This document shows positions 10,925 to 21,678 of a stretch of DNA of 64,000 nt, in pieces. This DNA comes from Nakamurella lactea DSM 19367 (GTDB lineage: Bacteria; Actinomycetota; Actinomycetes; Mycobacteriales; Nakamurellaceae), in contig NZ_KE384549.1 in assembly GCF_000426645.1 (NCBI RefSeq), positions 215,001 to 279,000 of the forward strand, written 5' to 3'. The position numbers were made by a program, and so were the translations under genes. The notes under the pieces are model-generated. The model was not told the DNA's origin, searched no databases, and saw only the letters and a list, made by a program, of their open reading frames with translations. The number at the start of each line of letters is the position of its first letter. The stretch's first letter is position 1.

Positions 10925-11863
10925 ATGATCTCCATGCGTTCCCACATCGTCTCGATCGCGGCGGTGTTTCTCGCGCTCGCCCTCGGCATCGTGCTCGGCG
11001 CCACCAAGGTGCAGTCGCCGATCCTGGTCGGGCAGCAGAGCAATCTGACCCAGATCACCGATCAGCGCGATCAGCTGCAGCAACAGACCGACGATCTGAC
11101 CAAGCAGGTGACGGCTGGCGAGAAGTTCGCCGACGACATCGCGCCGCTGGCGGTCCGCGGCACGCTGCCGAAGGCGTCCGTGGTGCTGATCAGCACGGTC
11201 GATGCCGATCCGGGCGACCGGGACGCGATCCTCGGTCTGTTGTCCCGGTCCGGCGCCACCGTCACCTCGCAGATCCAACTCACCACGGACTTCACCGACC
11301 CGAACCGGTCGGCCGACCTGCAGGCGTTGCTGGCCAAGTCGCTGCCGTCCGGCGCGACCATCCCGGAGGTCGCGTCCTCCGGCACGATGGCCGGCGCGGT
11401 GCTCGGGTCGGTGCTGCTCACCGACAAGAACGGCAAGGCAACCGCCAAGGCTGACGAGGCGACGGCGGCGCTGTCGGCGCTGTCCACCGGCGGCTTCATC
11501 ACCGCGTCCGGCACCCAGAGCCCCGGGCGGCTGGTGCTGGTGCTGACCGGCGGCGCGGCCACCGGCGGTTCGGAGGCCGACCGGGCGACCGTCGTCGCCG
11601 ACATGGCCACCCAGCTGAAGCAGGCGGCCGGCGGCGTGGTGGTGGTCGGGCGCAGCGGATCCGACGGCGCGACCGGCGCGGTCGGCGCGGTCCGCAGCGA
11701 CGCTTCCCGCAGTGGCGCGGTGAGCACCGTCGATGACGCCCAGGCCTCCACCGGCCGACTGGCCGCGGTGCTCGGCCTGGTCGAGCAGAACGGCGGTGGC
11801 GTCGGCCAGTACGGCGTCGGCGACGGGGCGCAGGCGCCGATTCCGGCGCTCGCCGTCAACTGA
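10925..11863 (+). CDS. steB: SteB/MctB family membrane-anchored protein
   Basis: 312 residues. The N-terminus is MISMRSHIVSIAAVFLALAL, one uncleaved membrane anchor, then a Gln/Asp-rich coiled coil (residues about 35-65) and an exported alpha/beta domain rich in Gly, Ala and Thr. Position and structure match Rv1698, described as the copper-associated porin-like protein MctB, and corynebacterial SteB, partner of SteA in cell separation. The start abuts the steA stop with no gap, so the two are almost surely co-translated. Copper transport versus division role cannot be decided from the sequence. Confidence 0.85.
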   Translation: MISMRSHIVSIAAVFLALALGIVLGATKVQSPILVGQQSNLTQITDQRDQLQQQTDDLTKQVTAGEKFADDIAPLAVRGTLPKASVVLISTVDADPGDRDAILGLLSRSGATVTSQIQLTTDFTDPNRSADLQALLAKSLPSGATIPEVASSGTMAGAVLGSVLLTDKNGKATAKADEATAALSALSTGGFITASGTQSPGRLVLVLTGGAATGGSEADRATVVADMATQLKQAAGGVVVVGRSGSDGATGAVGAVRSDASRSGAVSTVDDAQASTGRLAAVLGLVEQNGGGVGQYGVGDGAQAPIPALAVN

Positions 11864-13824
<1,961 letters not shown>

Positions 13825-13825
<1 letters not shown>

Positions 13826-14463
13826 TGACGGACTTCGAGACCCGTTCCAGTGAGCGGGTTTTCGACGGCGTGGTGGCCAGCGTCCGGATCGATCGGGTCG
13901 AGATGCCCGGTGGTGGCGTGGCCAGTCGCGAGGTCGTTGAACACGACAGGGCTGCGGCGGTGGTGGCGCTGGACGATGCCGGGCAGGTGGTGCTCATCGA
14001 GCAGTACCGGCACCCGCTGGGGCATCGGCTGTGGGAGCTGCCGGCCGGCCTGATGGACATCGACGGTGAGGACGCGTTCGCGACGGCGAAGCGCGAGCTG
14101 GCCGAGGAGACCGGGCTGACGGCGACCGACTGGGAGGTACTGGTCGACGTTGCGGTCTCGCCGGGGTTCACCACCGAGGCGGTCCGGGTGTTCCTGGCCC
14201 GCGGGCTGGCCGACGTCGGCCGGCAGGGCGAGATCGCCCACGAGGAAGCGGATCTGCGCGTTGTCCGGGTGCCGTTGGCCGAAGCGGTCGACGCGGTGCT
14301 GGCCGGCCGGATCGTCAACGCCTCGGCGGTCGCCGGGCTGCTGGCGGCCGACCTGCTGGTCCGGACCGGCGGCACCGGAAGGCCGGCCGACGATCCGTGG
14401 ACGGCCGGACCGGCCGTCGTCAGCCCCGATGCGCCGGACCTGACCCCGGACCCGCACTGGTGA
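13825..14463 (+). CDS. NUDIX hydrolase, ADP-ribose pyrophosphatase-like (Rv1700-like)
   Basis: 212 residues. The NUDIX box is [20 protein letters not shown] followed by ETGL, a full GX5EX7REUXEEXGU match. The fold and [17 protein letters not shown] are typical of ADP-ribose pyrophosphatases. The M. tuberculosis protein at this position, Rv1700, hydrolyses ADP-ribose. The gene is coupled at both ends (TGATG with pyrG, GTGA with xerD). Confidence 0.88.
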
Positions 14464-15434
14464 ACGACGCGGTGACGGGTGGGCCCGGGGCCGATGCCCC
14501 GGCCCATGCCGAGCCATCGTCCGAGCTGCAACGATCGTTGCGCGGCTATCTCGATCACCTTGCGGTGGAGCGCGGCGTGGCCCGCAACACCCTGCTGTCC
14601 TACCGCCGTGACCTGACCAGGTACCTCACCGCGCTGGCCGACGCCGGAGTGACGGATATCGGTGGCGTCGAACCGCGGCACGTCGCCGAGCATCTGGCGG
14701 TGCTGCGTGAGGGCACCGCCGAGCATCCGCCGCTGGCGGCGTCGTCCGCGGCCAGAGCAGTGGTGGCGATCCGCGGCTGGCACCGGTTCCTGGTGGCCGA
14801 GGGCGCCGTCACCGTCGATGCCTCGGCCGATGTGCACCCGCCGACGCCGGCCAAGCGATTGCCGAAGGCGCTGGACGTGGCGACCATCGCCCGGCTGCTC
14901 GAATCGGTCGGCACCGACGACGCGCGGGGGCTGCGGGACCGGGCGCTGCTGGAGTTGTTGTACGCCACCGGTGCCCGGATCTCCGAGGCCGTCGGGCTGG
15001 ATGTGGACGACATCGACCCGGCGGCGGGTGTTGTCCGGTTGTTCGGCAAGGGGTCCAAGGAGCGGATCGTGCCGGTCGGCTCCTACGCCGCCGATGCGGT
15101 GCAGGCGTACCTGGTGCGGGGGAGACCCGCGTTGGTGACTGCCGGCCGCGGGTCGTCGGCGTTGTTGCTCAACGTCCGCGGATCCCGGTTGTCCCGGCAG
15201 TCCGCCTGGCAGGTGCTGCACGACGTCGCCGAACGGATCGGCCTGGCGGACAACGTGTCTCCGCACACCCTGCGGCACTCCTTCGCCACCCACCTACTGG
15301 AGGGCGGCGCCGATGTCCGCACGGTTCAGGAACTACTGGGTCACGCTTCAGTGACGACGACGCAGATCTACACCCTGGTGACCGTCGACACCCTGCGCGA
15401 GGTCTACGCCACCTCACATCCCCGCGCCCGTTGA
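14460..15434 (+). CDS. xerD: Tyrosine recombinase XerD
   Basis: 324 residues, GTG start overlapping the NUDIX stop. There is an N-terminal SAM-like core-binding domain ([20 protein letters not shown]) and a C-terminal catalytic domain with Arg in [27 protein letters not shown] and nucleophile Tyr about residue 304 in TQIYTLV. XerD with XerC resolves chromosome dimers at dif. The chromosomal context (between NUDIX and parA/scpAB, as in mycobacteria) argues for the housekeeping enzyme rather than a phage integrase. Confidence 0.94.
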   Translation: MNDAVTGGPGADAPAHAEPSSELQRSLRGYLDHLAVERGVARNTLLSYRRDLTRYLTALADAGVTDIGGVEPRHVAEHLAVLREGTAEHPPLAASSAARAVVAIRGWHRFLVAEGAVTVDASADVHPPTPAKRLPKALDVATIARLLESVGTDDARGLRDRALLELLYATGARISEAVGLDVDDIDPAAGVVRLFGKGSKERIVPVGSYAADAVQAYLVRGRPALVTAGRGSSALLLNVRGSRLSRQSAWQVLHDVAERIGLADNVSPHTLRHSFATHLLEGGADVRTVQELLGHASVTTTQIYTLVTVDTLREVYATSHPRAR

Positions 15435-15533
15435 CGCTTATCATCTTCGCTTGCGCTCTCGAAGTGGGCCCGTTTGGGACGGGTGTGACGGAATTCGTCG
15501 ATTTGGCAAGCGGCGGAGATGTTGATAAGCGCC
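15435..15533. repeat. Quasi-palindromic intergenic repeat, copy 1
   Basis: The whole gap between the convergent xerD and glmS genes is one repeat-like unit. The ends CGCTTATCA (15435-15443) and TTGATAAGCG are inverted repeats, with CGCTTGC and GCAAGCG nested inside. The right arm GCAAGCGG-N4-GATGTTGATAAGCGCC and the centre TGGGACGGGTGTGAC both recur at 52651-52731, the centre in reverse orientation. It may act as a bidirectional terminator, a REP-like element or a protein-binding site; which is not known. Confidence 0.75.
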
Positions 15534-15541
15534 GTGCCGGG

Positions 15542-17362
15542 TTACTCGACGGTGACGGACTTCGCCAGGTTGCGGGGGCGGTCGATGTCGTGGCCCAGCT
15601 CGAGTGCCGCATGGTAGGCCAGCAGCTGGGTGGGGATGGTCAGCAGGATCGGGTCCAGCTCGGGTTCGTTCTTCGGCACGTCGATCCGCTCGGCGTCCAG
15701 ATTGCCGAGGTCGACGCCGGCATGGGTGATGACGACCAGGGGCCCGCGGCGGGCGGTGATCTCGTGGGCCGCACCGATGTTGCGCTGCAGCAGTTCGTCG
15801 TCCGGGATCACCGCGACGGTCGGCAACGTCTCACTGATCAGCGCCAGCGGGCCGTGCTTGAGTTCGCTGGTCTGGTACGCCTCGGCGTGCCGGTAGGAGA
15901 TCTCTTTGAACTTCTGCGCGCCCTCGCGGGCGACGGGGAAGCCGTGCACCCGGCCGACGAAGAACAGGCTCTCGGCGCCGGCCAGTCCCTTGGCGACGGT
16001 GGTGATGTGCGGTTCGCTGTCGATGATCTCGCTGATCTGGTCCGGAATCCGCTTGAGCCCGTTGATGATCCGCAGTCCGTCGGTGAACGACAGGTCCCGG
16101 ACCCGGCCCAGTGCCAGGGCCAGCAGTGCGAAGCCGAGCGACATGTGCGTCAGCGCCTTGGTCGATGCCACCGAGATCTCCGGGCCGGCGTGCAGGTAGA
16201 TCCCGCCGTCGCACTGCCGGGCGATCGACGAGCCGACCACATTGACCAGGCCGACCACCCGGCCGCCCTTGCGCTGGATCTCCCGCACGGCGAACAGCGT
16301 GTCCGCGGTCTCGCCGGACTGGCTGACGGCTACGTACAGCGTGTCTGGCTCGATGATCGGGTTGCGGTAGCGGAATTCGGAGGCCGCCTCGGCGTCGGCC
16401 GGCACCCTGGCCAGCTGCTCGATCAGGGCGGCCCCGAGTTGACCGGAATAGAACGCGGAACCGCAGCCGAGCACCTTGACCCGGCGGATTCCGCGCAGCT
16501 CACGGGGATCGAGTTGCAGGCCGTCCAGCCGGGCGGTGGCGAACCGTTCGTCCAGCCGTCCGCGGAGCATTCGTTCCACCGACGACGGCTGCTCGAGGAT
16601 CTCCTTGTACATGTAGTGCGAGTGGCCGGCGAGTTGCAGTTCCTCGGCGGTCATCTCGATCTGTTCCGGGGTTTTCCCGGTCTCGATGCTGTCGGCGGTG
16701 AAGGTCTTGAAACCGTCGCGGGTGACGGTGGCGAACTCGCCGTCGTCCAGATGCACCACCTGGCTGGTGTGCCGGACCAGGGCGGCGACGTCGCTGCCGA
16801 TGAACATCTCCCTCTCGCCGATGCCCAGCACCAGCGGGGAACCGTTGCGGGCCACCACGACCCGGTCCGGGTGATCGGCGCTGAGCACGGCGATCGCGTA
16901 GGTCCCGGTGACGTGGCTCAATGCCTCGATCACCTTGTCCTCCAACGTCTTCGCCGGTGATCGCGCGATCAGATGGGCCAGCACCTCGGTGTCGGTGTCC
17001 GAACTGAGCGTCACCCCGGCGGTGGTCAGCGACTCGCGCAGGGCGGCGGCGTTGTCCAGGATCCCGTTGTGCACCACCTGGATCCGCCCGTCCTGGCTGG
17101 CCTGCGGGTGCGCGTTCGGCTCGGTCGCCGGGCCGTGGGTGGCCCATCGGGTGTGGCCGATCCCGACCTTGCCGCCGAGCCGCTTGGGCAGGGCGGCCTG
17201 CAGGTCGCGCACCCGGCCGACGGTCCGGACTACCTTGACGCCGGAAGGGGAGAGCACCGCGATGCCGGCCGAGTCGTAGCCGCGGTACTCCAACTGGGAG
17301 AGCCCCTCGACCAGGATCCCGGCGGCCTGCTGGTCACCGAGATAGCCGACGATTCCGCACAT
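15542..17362 (-). CDS. glmS: Glutamine-fructose-6-phosphate aminotransferase (isomerizing)
   Basis: 606 residues; forms glucosamine 6-phosphate, the first step to UDP-GlcNAc and cell wall. The N-terminal nucleophile Cys2 is in MCGIVGYLGDQQAAGIL; YRGYDSAGIAV, then RWATHGPATEPNAHP and the two SIS domains (GCGSAFYSGQ, VSQSGETADT), ending PRNLAKSVTVE, the standard C-terminus. The start has AAGGAG 6 bases upstream. In M. tuberculosis glmS lies elsewhere, so its placement between xerD and parA is a lineage-specific rearrangement. A short gene at 17387 lies just upstream in the same direction. Confidence 0.97.
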   Translation of the reverse strand: MCGIVGYLGDQQAAGILVEGLSQLEYRGYDSAGIAVLSPSGVKVVRTVGRVRDLQAALPKRLGGKVGIGHTRWATHGPATEPNAHPQASQDGRIQVVHNGILDNAAALRESLTTAGVTLSSDTDTEVLAHLIARSPAKTLEDKVIEALSHVTGTYAIAVLSADHPDRVVVARNGSPLVLGIGEREMFIGSDVAALVRHTSQVVHLDDGEFATVTRDGFKTFTADSIETGKTPEQIEMTAEELQLAGHSHYMYKEILEQPSSVERMLRGRLDERFATARLDGLQLDPRELRGIRRVKVLGCGSAFYSGQLGAALIEQLARVPADAEAASEFRYRNPIIEPDTLYVAVSQSGETADTLFAVREIQRKGGRVVGLVNVVGSSIARQCDGGIYLHAGPEISVASTKALTHMSLGFALLALALGRVRDLSFTDGLRIINGLKRIPDQISEIIDSEPHITTVAKGLAGAESLFFVGRVHGFPVAREGAQKFKEISYRHAEAYQTSELKHGPLALISETLPTVAVIPDDELLQRNIGAAHEITARRGPLVVITHAGVDLGNLDAERIDVPKNEPELDPILLTIPTQLLAYHAALELGHDIDRPRNLAKSVTVE

Positions 17363-17386
17363 GTGTGTCTCCTTCGTTTCGGTGGA

Positions 17387-17647
17387 TCAGCTGTAGACGA
17401 TGCGACGCAATTGCCGCTCGCTGAGGTTCGGTGCGCCGACCACCCGTGTCTTCAGCTCGCCGGCGATCTGCGCGAACGCCTGAGCGTTGCGGATGCCCGC
17501 CAGCTGCAACTCCGAGTGCCGTCGGCGCACGAAGGCGTCGACGGATTCGGCGTAGTAGGCGAGCACGTCATCGATGACCCGCCCTGCCTCGGCGCTCGCC
17601 AGACCGGTGGTCGCCGCGATGCGCGCAATCAGCTCGGGGTCGGGCAC
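17387..17647 (-). CDS. Small helical protein upstream of glmS, function unknown
   Basis: 86 residues from a GTG at 17647 (reads VPDPELIARIAATTGLASAE). It is predicted all-helical, charged and soluble, with an Arg/His-rich middle (FVRRRHSELQLAG) and a C-terminus LSERQLRRIVYS. The stop is 24 bases before the glmS start, so they probably form an operon. The pattern resembles small conserved actinobacterial proteins, but I cannot name a family. A 26-bp perfect palindrome lies 35 bases upstream of its start. Confidence 0.65.
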   Translation of the reverse strand: MPDPELIARIAATTGLASAEAGRVIDDVLAYYAESVDAFVRRRHSELQLAGIRNAQAFAQIAGELKTRVVGAPNLSERQLRRIVYS

Positions 17648-17682
17648 TCGGTGATTCTGCGCTCTGCTCCGGCCTAACGCAA

Positions 17683-17708
17683 GAATCTGCCCGATATCGG
17701 GCAGATTC
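17683..17708. promoter_or_regulatory. 26-bp perfect palindrome upstream of the glmS operon
   Basis: GAATCTGCCCGAT followed at once by its exact reverse complement, with no spacer. It lies between the end of the metallo-hydrolase gene (17739) and the start of the small gene (17647). It could be an operator for a dimeric repressor over the small gene and glmS, or a terminator of the hydrolase gene; the zero-base loop and lack of a T-run favour a protein site. Confidence 0.6.
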
Positions 17709-17738
17709 CTGTCGTTCGTGGGTCGCTGTGAGTCGCCC

Positions 17739-18539
17739 TCAGGTCTGCAGCGGCACGCCGGCCAGTGGGATTCGCAGCAGGTGCTGCAAGCCGGCCTGCA
17801 GGAATGCCCGGGCCAGGGTGCCGGGGCCCTCGGTGAAGTGCAGCCAGCCCTCGGTGTGCACGGGTACCACCAGCGGCCCGCCGAGCGCCCGCGCGGCCAG
17901 CACCGCGTCATCCGCGGTGAGGGTCAGCGGATCGTCAAGACCCGGCCGGCGGGCGGCACCGGCGAACAGCACGGCGACGTCGATCGAGGGAAACCGCTGC
18001 GCGATCTGCCGGACCAGACCGACCGAGGCGTTGTCGCCGGACACGTACACGGTCGGCAGGTCCGCCCCGCTGAGCACGAAGCCGGTGACGTGACCGGACA
18101 TCGTCTCGGCGTCCGCGCCCGGCGGCCCGTGCAGGGCCGGCACCGCGGTGATCGTCAGCGCACCACCGTCCGGTGTCGAGACGTCAGCCGAGTCCCACGG
18201 CTGCAGGCCGGTGACACCCGGGATGCGCTGCGCCGCAGCGGGTGTGGACAGCACCTGCCCCGCCTCGGCGAGCGCGACCCGGCCTTCGTCATCGAGATTG
18301 TCCGGGTGTTGATCGTGCGAGAGCAGCACCAGATCGATGCGGCCGAGATCGGCCCTGGCCACTGCCGGACCGGTCAGTTTGAGCAGCGAGCGCTCGCCGA
18401 CCGGATGCGGCCCGGGCGGATCGAAGGTCGGGTCGGTGAGGATGCGCAGCCCGGCCACGGTCAGCAGAACGGTCGGACCGCCGACATGCAGGAACTCGAT
18501 CGGGGTGGTCTGGGTGGTGGAAGTGCCGGCAGCTGTCAT
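17739..18539 (-). CDS. Metallo-beta-lactamase-fold hydrolase (UlaG-like)
   Basis: 266 residues, ATG with GGAG about 5 bases upstream. It has an N-terminal beta sheet FLHVGGPTVLLTVAGLRILTD, the metal motif LSHDQHPDNLDD (HxHxDH-type, with Asp/Gln variation), then HGPPGAD, VYVSGDNAS and VVPVHTEGW. It belongs to the UlaG/YycJ-like branch of small-molecule hydrolases rather than true beta-lactamases. The second position of the first metal motif is Asp-Gln rather than His-x, so metal binding may differ. It is divergent from an AraC-type regulator, which probably controls it. The substrate is unknown. Confidence 0.75.
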   Translation of the reverse strand: MTAAGTSTTQTTPIEFLHVGGPTVLLTVAGLRILTDPTFDPPGPHPVGERSLLKLTGPAVARADLGRIDLVLLSHDQHPDNLDDEGRVALAEAGQVLSTPAAAQRIPGVTGLQPWDSADVSTPDGGALTITAVPALHGPPGADAETMSGHVTGFVLSGADLPTVYVSGDNASVGLVRQIAQRFPSIDVAVLFAGAARRPGLDDPLTLTADDAVLAARALGGPLVVPVHTEGWLHFTEGPGTLARAFLQAGLQHLLRIPLAGVPLQT

Positions 18540-18630
18540 GGCTCCATCTCAGCTTGCCGACACCGCCGCGACCAGTGGCCTGCAGGACACCGTTCGGTCA
18601 GTTCGGGCCAAATGCGGCTACGATCGGTCG

Positions 18631-19587
18631 ATGCCGCACCGGATCGCCGTCCTGGCCTTCGAAGAGATGAGCCCGTTCCATCTGTCCGTGCCGACCATCG
18701 TGTTCGGCTCCGAGCTCACCGGGTCGATCCCGATGGACTACGACGTCACCGTCTGCGGCCTGACGGCCGGCCCGCTGCGGACCAAGGCCGGGTTCGACAT
18801 CGCCGTGCACCACGACCTGTCGGCGTTCGACGGTGCCGACACCGTGGTGATCCCCAGCTGGGACCGTGACCGACCGGTGCCGCCCGCGCTGTCGCTCGCG
18901 GTCCGCACCGCACACGCCAGGGGCGCCAGGATCGTCGGACTGTGCGTCGGTGCCTTCGTGGTGGCCGCCTCCGGCATCGTCGACGGCCGCACCGTCACCA
19001 CCCATTGGCACGCCGCCGCCCAGCTCGCCGCCGCGTACCCGGCCGTCCAGGTGCGCTCCGACGTGCTGTGGACGGACCTCGGTGACGTGGTGACCTCGGC
19101 CGGCACGGTCGCGGCGCTGGACTGCTGCCTGCATCTGGTGCGCTCCGATCACGGCGCCGCACCCGCTGCGCAATTGGCGAAGCGGCTGGTGATGGCGCCG
19201 CACCGCGGCGGCTCCCAGGCGCAGCACATCGAGCTGCCGGTGGTGCCGGCCGACCTGCGGGACGACATCGCCGAGGCGATGAGCTGGGCCCGCCTGCGGC
19301 TCGACGAGCCGGTGGACCTGGATCGTTGGGCCGCGGCAGTGGCCCTGTCCCGGCGCACCTTCACCCGACGGTTCCGGGAGCGGACCGGCGTCAGCCCTGG
19401 GCAGTGGCTGCTGACGCAACGGCTCGATCATGCCCGCGGACTGCTGGAGACCACCGACCTGGCGATCGACACCGTCGCCGAGCGCAGCGGCTTCGGGTCG
19501 GCCGTCTCGCTGCGGCGGCACTTCCGCGACGAACTCGGCACCAGCCCGCGCCGGCACCGCGAGCAGTTCGCACTGCGGGCCGGATGA
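18631..19587 (+). CDS. GlxA/FtrA-type AraC family transcriptional regulator
   Basis: 318 residues. The N-terminal DJ-1/PfpI-like domain (RIAVLAFEEMSPFHLSVPTI, with VGLCVGAFVVAASGIVDGR holding the elbow Cys) is followed by a C-terminal AraC helix-turn-helix pair (LSRRTFTRRFRERTGVSPGQW and SGFGSAVSLRRHFRDELGTS). The ATG at 18631 matches the start of the DJ-1-like domain. It is divergent from the metallo-hydrolase with a 91-base shared gap, so control of that gene and itself is likely. The ligand is unknown. Confidence 0.88.
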   Translation: MPHRIAVLAFEEMSPFHLSVPTIVFGSELTGSIPMDYDVTVCGLTAGPLRTKAGFDIAVHHDLSAFDGADTVVIPSWDRDRPVPPALSLAVRTAHARGARIVGLCVGAFVVAASGIVDGRTVTTHWHAAAQLAAAYPAVQVRSDVLWTDLGDVVTSAGTVAALDCCLHLVRSDHGAAPAAQLAKRLVMAPHRGGSQAQHIELPVVPADLRDDIAEAMSWARLRLDEPVDLDRWAAAVALSRRTFTRRFRERTGVSPGQWLLTQRLDHARGLLETTDLAIDTVAERSGFGSAVSLRRHFRDELGTSPRRHREQFALRAG

Positions 19588-19618
19588 CCGGCCGGGACAC
19601 GCTCGCGGCGCGGTGACG

Positions 19619-19648
19619 TTGGTGCTCATCGGCGAGTCCGCATAGTCT
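19619..19648 (+). promoter_or_regulatory. Possible promoter of parA-scpAB
   Basis: TTGGTG (19619-19624) and TAGTCT (19643-19648) are spaced by 18 bases, about 18 bases before the parA ATG. The -10 fits the actinobacterial TANNNT form; the -35 is fair. The gap between the AraC gene and parA holds no other obvious signal. Confidence 0.35.
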
Positions 19649-19666
19649 TGCCTGACGTTCGTCGGG

Positions 19667-20809
19667 ATGACGACACGACAGGACTGGGAGTTCGTTGAGC
19701 CGATGACCGAACCGGATGATGGGGCCTGGATCGCCGCCAGCGCGGATCCTCGCCCCGCCCAGCAAGCCCCGGCCGCAGCGCCCACCACGCCGGCCCACCC
19801 CGACACCAGCACTCACGGTGCTGCCCCGACCCAGGAACGGACCGCCCCGACCGAGGATCGGCCTGCCGCCGCGCCGGTGTCGCCTGCCGCCACGCCGGCG
19901 CCGCCTGCCGCCGCCCCAGTAGCGCCGGCTGCCGCGCCGGCGCCCCCGGCTGCCGCGCCGGCGCCCAAGCCCGCCGACGGCGAGATCGGCCCGACCGGTC
20001 GACCGCTGCGGACGATCCCCGAACCAGCCGCGCTGAGCAGCCATGGACCGGCCAGGGTGATCGCCATGTGCAACCAGAAGGGCGGGGTCGGCAAGACCAC
20101 CTCGACCATCAACCTGGGCGCGGCGCTGGCCGGCTTCGGCCGCCGGGTGTTGCTGGTCGACCTCGACCCGCAGGGCGCGCTGTCGGCCGGTCTCGGGGTG
20201 CCATCGCACGAGCTGGACCGGACGATCTACAACCTGATGCTGGAGAAGACCACCGCGATCTCCGACGTGCTGGTGAGCACCGACGTGGAGAACCTCGACC
20301 TGATCCCGGCGAACATCGACCTGTCGGCTGCCGAGGTGCAGCTGATCAACGAGGTCGGCCGGGAGCAGACCCTGGCCCGTGCGCTGCGACCGGTGTTGCA
20401 CGCCTACGACTACGTGCTGATCGACTGCCAGCCGTCACTGGGCCTGCTCACGGTCAACGCACTGGCCTGTTCGCACGGGGTGATCATGCCGGTGGCCGCC
20501 GAGTTCTTCTCGCTGCGCGGCGTGGCACTGCTGGTCGACACCGTGGAGAAGGTGCAGGAGCGGATCAATCCCGAGCTGACCATCGACGGCGTGCTGGTCA
20601 CCATGTTCGACGGCCGGACCGTGCACGCCCGCGACGTCGTCGCGATGCTGGTGCAGCGGTTCGGCGATCAGGTCTTCGACGCGGTGATCGCCAGGACGGT
20701 GAAGTTCCCCGAGACCACTGTCGCCGGCGAACCGATCACCTCCTATGCGCCGACCTCACCGGCCGCCGAGGCCTACCGGGCGCTGGCCCGGGAAGTGATC
20801 GCGCGGTGA
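19667..20809 (+). CDS. parA: ParA family ATPase
   Basis: 380 residues. The first ~115 residues are a Pro/Ala-rich linker with PAAAP-type repeats; the ATPase follows with the deviant Walker A NQKGGVGKTTS near residue 138, LLVDLDPQGALS and YVLIDCQPSLGLLT. An alternative start is the ATG at 19703 with GGGAG upstream. It is not next to parB, and lies before scpA-scpB as M. tuberculosis Rv1708 does, so it is the second, SMC-linked ParA-like protein rather than the oriC-proximal one. It is likely involved in chromosome segregation or condensin loading. Confidence 0.92.
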   Translation: MTTRQDWEFVEPMTEPDDGAWIAASADPRPAQQAPAAAPTTPAHPDTSTHGAAPTQERTAPTEDRPAAAPVSPAATPAPPAAAPVAPAAAPAPPAAAPAPKPADGEIGPTGRPLRTIPEPAALSSHGPARVIAMCNQKGGVGKTTSTINLGAALAGFGRRVLLVDLDPQGALSAGLGVPSHELDRTIYNLMLEKTTAISDVLVSTDVENLDLIPANIDLSAAEVQLINEVGREQTLARALRPVLHAYDYVLIDCQPSLGLLTVNALACSHGVIMPVAAEFFSLRGVALLVDTVEKVQERINPELTIDGVLVTMFDGRTVHARDVVAMLVQRFGDQVFDAVIARTVKFPETTVAGEPITSYAPTSPAAEAYRALAREVIAR

Positions 20810-21678
20810 CCCCCGGTGGCGTGGTGGCCGATCCGGACGCCCTGCCTCCGATCGAGACACCACCCGAGGGACCACCCGTTGCGGCCACCGGCGACCGGGC
20901 GGCGTTCCGGGTCCGGCTGGACAACTTCGACGGGCCGTTCGACCTGTTGCTGCAATTGATCAGTCAGCATCGGATGGACGTCACCGAGGTGGCGCTGCAT
21001 CGGGTGACGGACGACTTCATCGCCTACACCAGGGCGATGGACGATGCCTGGGATCTGGAGCAGGTGACCGCCTTTCTGGTGGTGGCCGCGACCCTGCTGG
21101 ATCTCAAGGCGGCCCGGCTGCTGCCGGATGCCGACCTGGAGAACCCGGAGGAGCTGGCCTACCTTGAGGCCAAGGACCTGCTCTTCGCCCGGCTGCTTGC
21201 CTACCGCGCCTTCCAACAGGTCGCCGGGTTGTTCCGGGAACTGGAAGCCAGTGCCCTGCGCCGCTATCCGCGGGCGGTGACGCTGGAGGATCGCTATCTC
21301 GGGCTGCTGCCGGAGGTGCGGATCGGGATGGACGCTGCGGCCTTCGCCGAGATGGCGGCCGCCGTGTTCCGCCCGAAGCCGCCGCCGAGTGTGTCGCTCG
21401 ACCACATCCACACCTCGACCGTGTCGGTGGCCGAGCACACCGCCGTCATCCGCGAGCTGCTGTCCGGACACGGTCGGATGACCTTCGCGGAGCTGGTCGC
21501 CGGCTGCGAGAGCACCATGGAGGTGGTGGCCCGGTTCCTGGGCCTGCTCAACCTGTACCGGGAGGCAGCGGTCGCCTTCGACCAACCGGAGCCGCTCGGC
21601 ATGCTGACGGTCCGCTGGACCGGCGATTCCGAGGACGCGGCGGCCGCCGGTATCGCCACCGATGAGGAGTACGAGTGA
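20806..21678 (+). CDS. scpA: Segregation and condensation protein A
   Basis: 290 residues, GTG start overlapping the parA stop. The kleisin core VRLDNFDGPFDLLLQLISQH is diagnostic, followed by LKAARLLPD and a C-terminal winged helix. ScpA bridges the SMC heads with ScpB. The gene overlaps scpB (GTGA), so the two subunits are made together. Confidence 0.95.
   Translation: MTPGGVVADPDALPPIETPPEGPPVAATGDRAAFRVRLDNFDGPFDLLLQLISQHRMDVTEVALHRVTDDFIAYTRAMDDAWDLEQVTAFLVVAATLLDLKAARLLPDADLENPEELAYLEAKDLLFARLLAYRAFQQVAGLFRELEASALRRYPRAVTLEDRYLGLLPEVRIGMDAAAFAEMAAAVFRPKPPPSVSLDHIHTSTVSVAEHTAVIRELLSGHGRMTFAELVAGCESTMEVVARFLGLLNLYREAAVAFDQPEPLGMLTVRWTGDSEDAAAAGIATDEEYE

Noticed and set aside
15431..16960. 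A 509-codon plus-strand frame opposite glmS
   Set aside because: Shadow of glmS; no motif.
17739..18539. True beta-lactamase
   Set aside because: The first metal motif and the overall layout fit UlaG-like hydrolases; no beta-lactamase-specific loops are seen.
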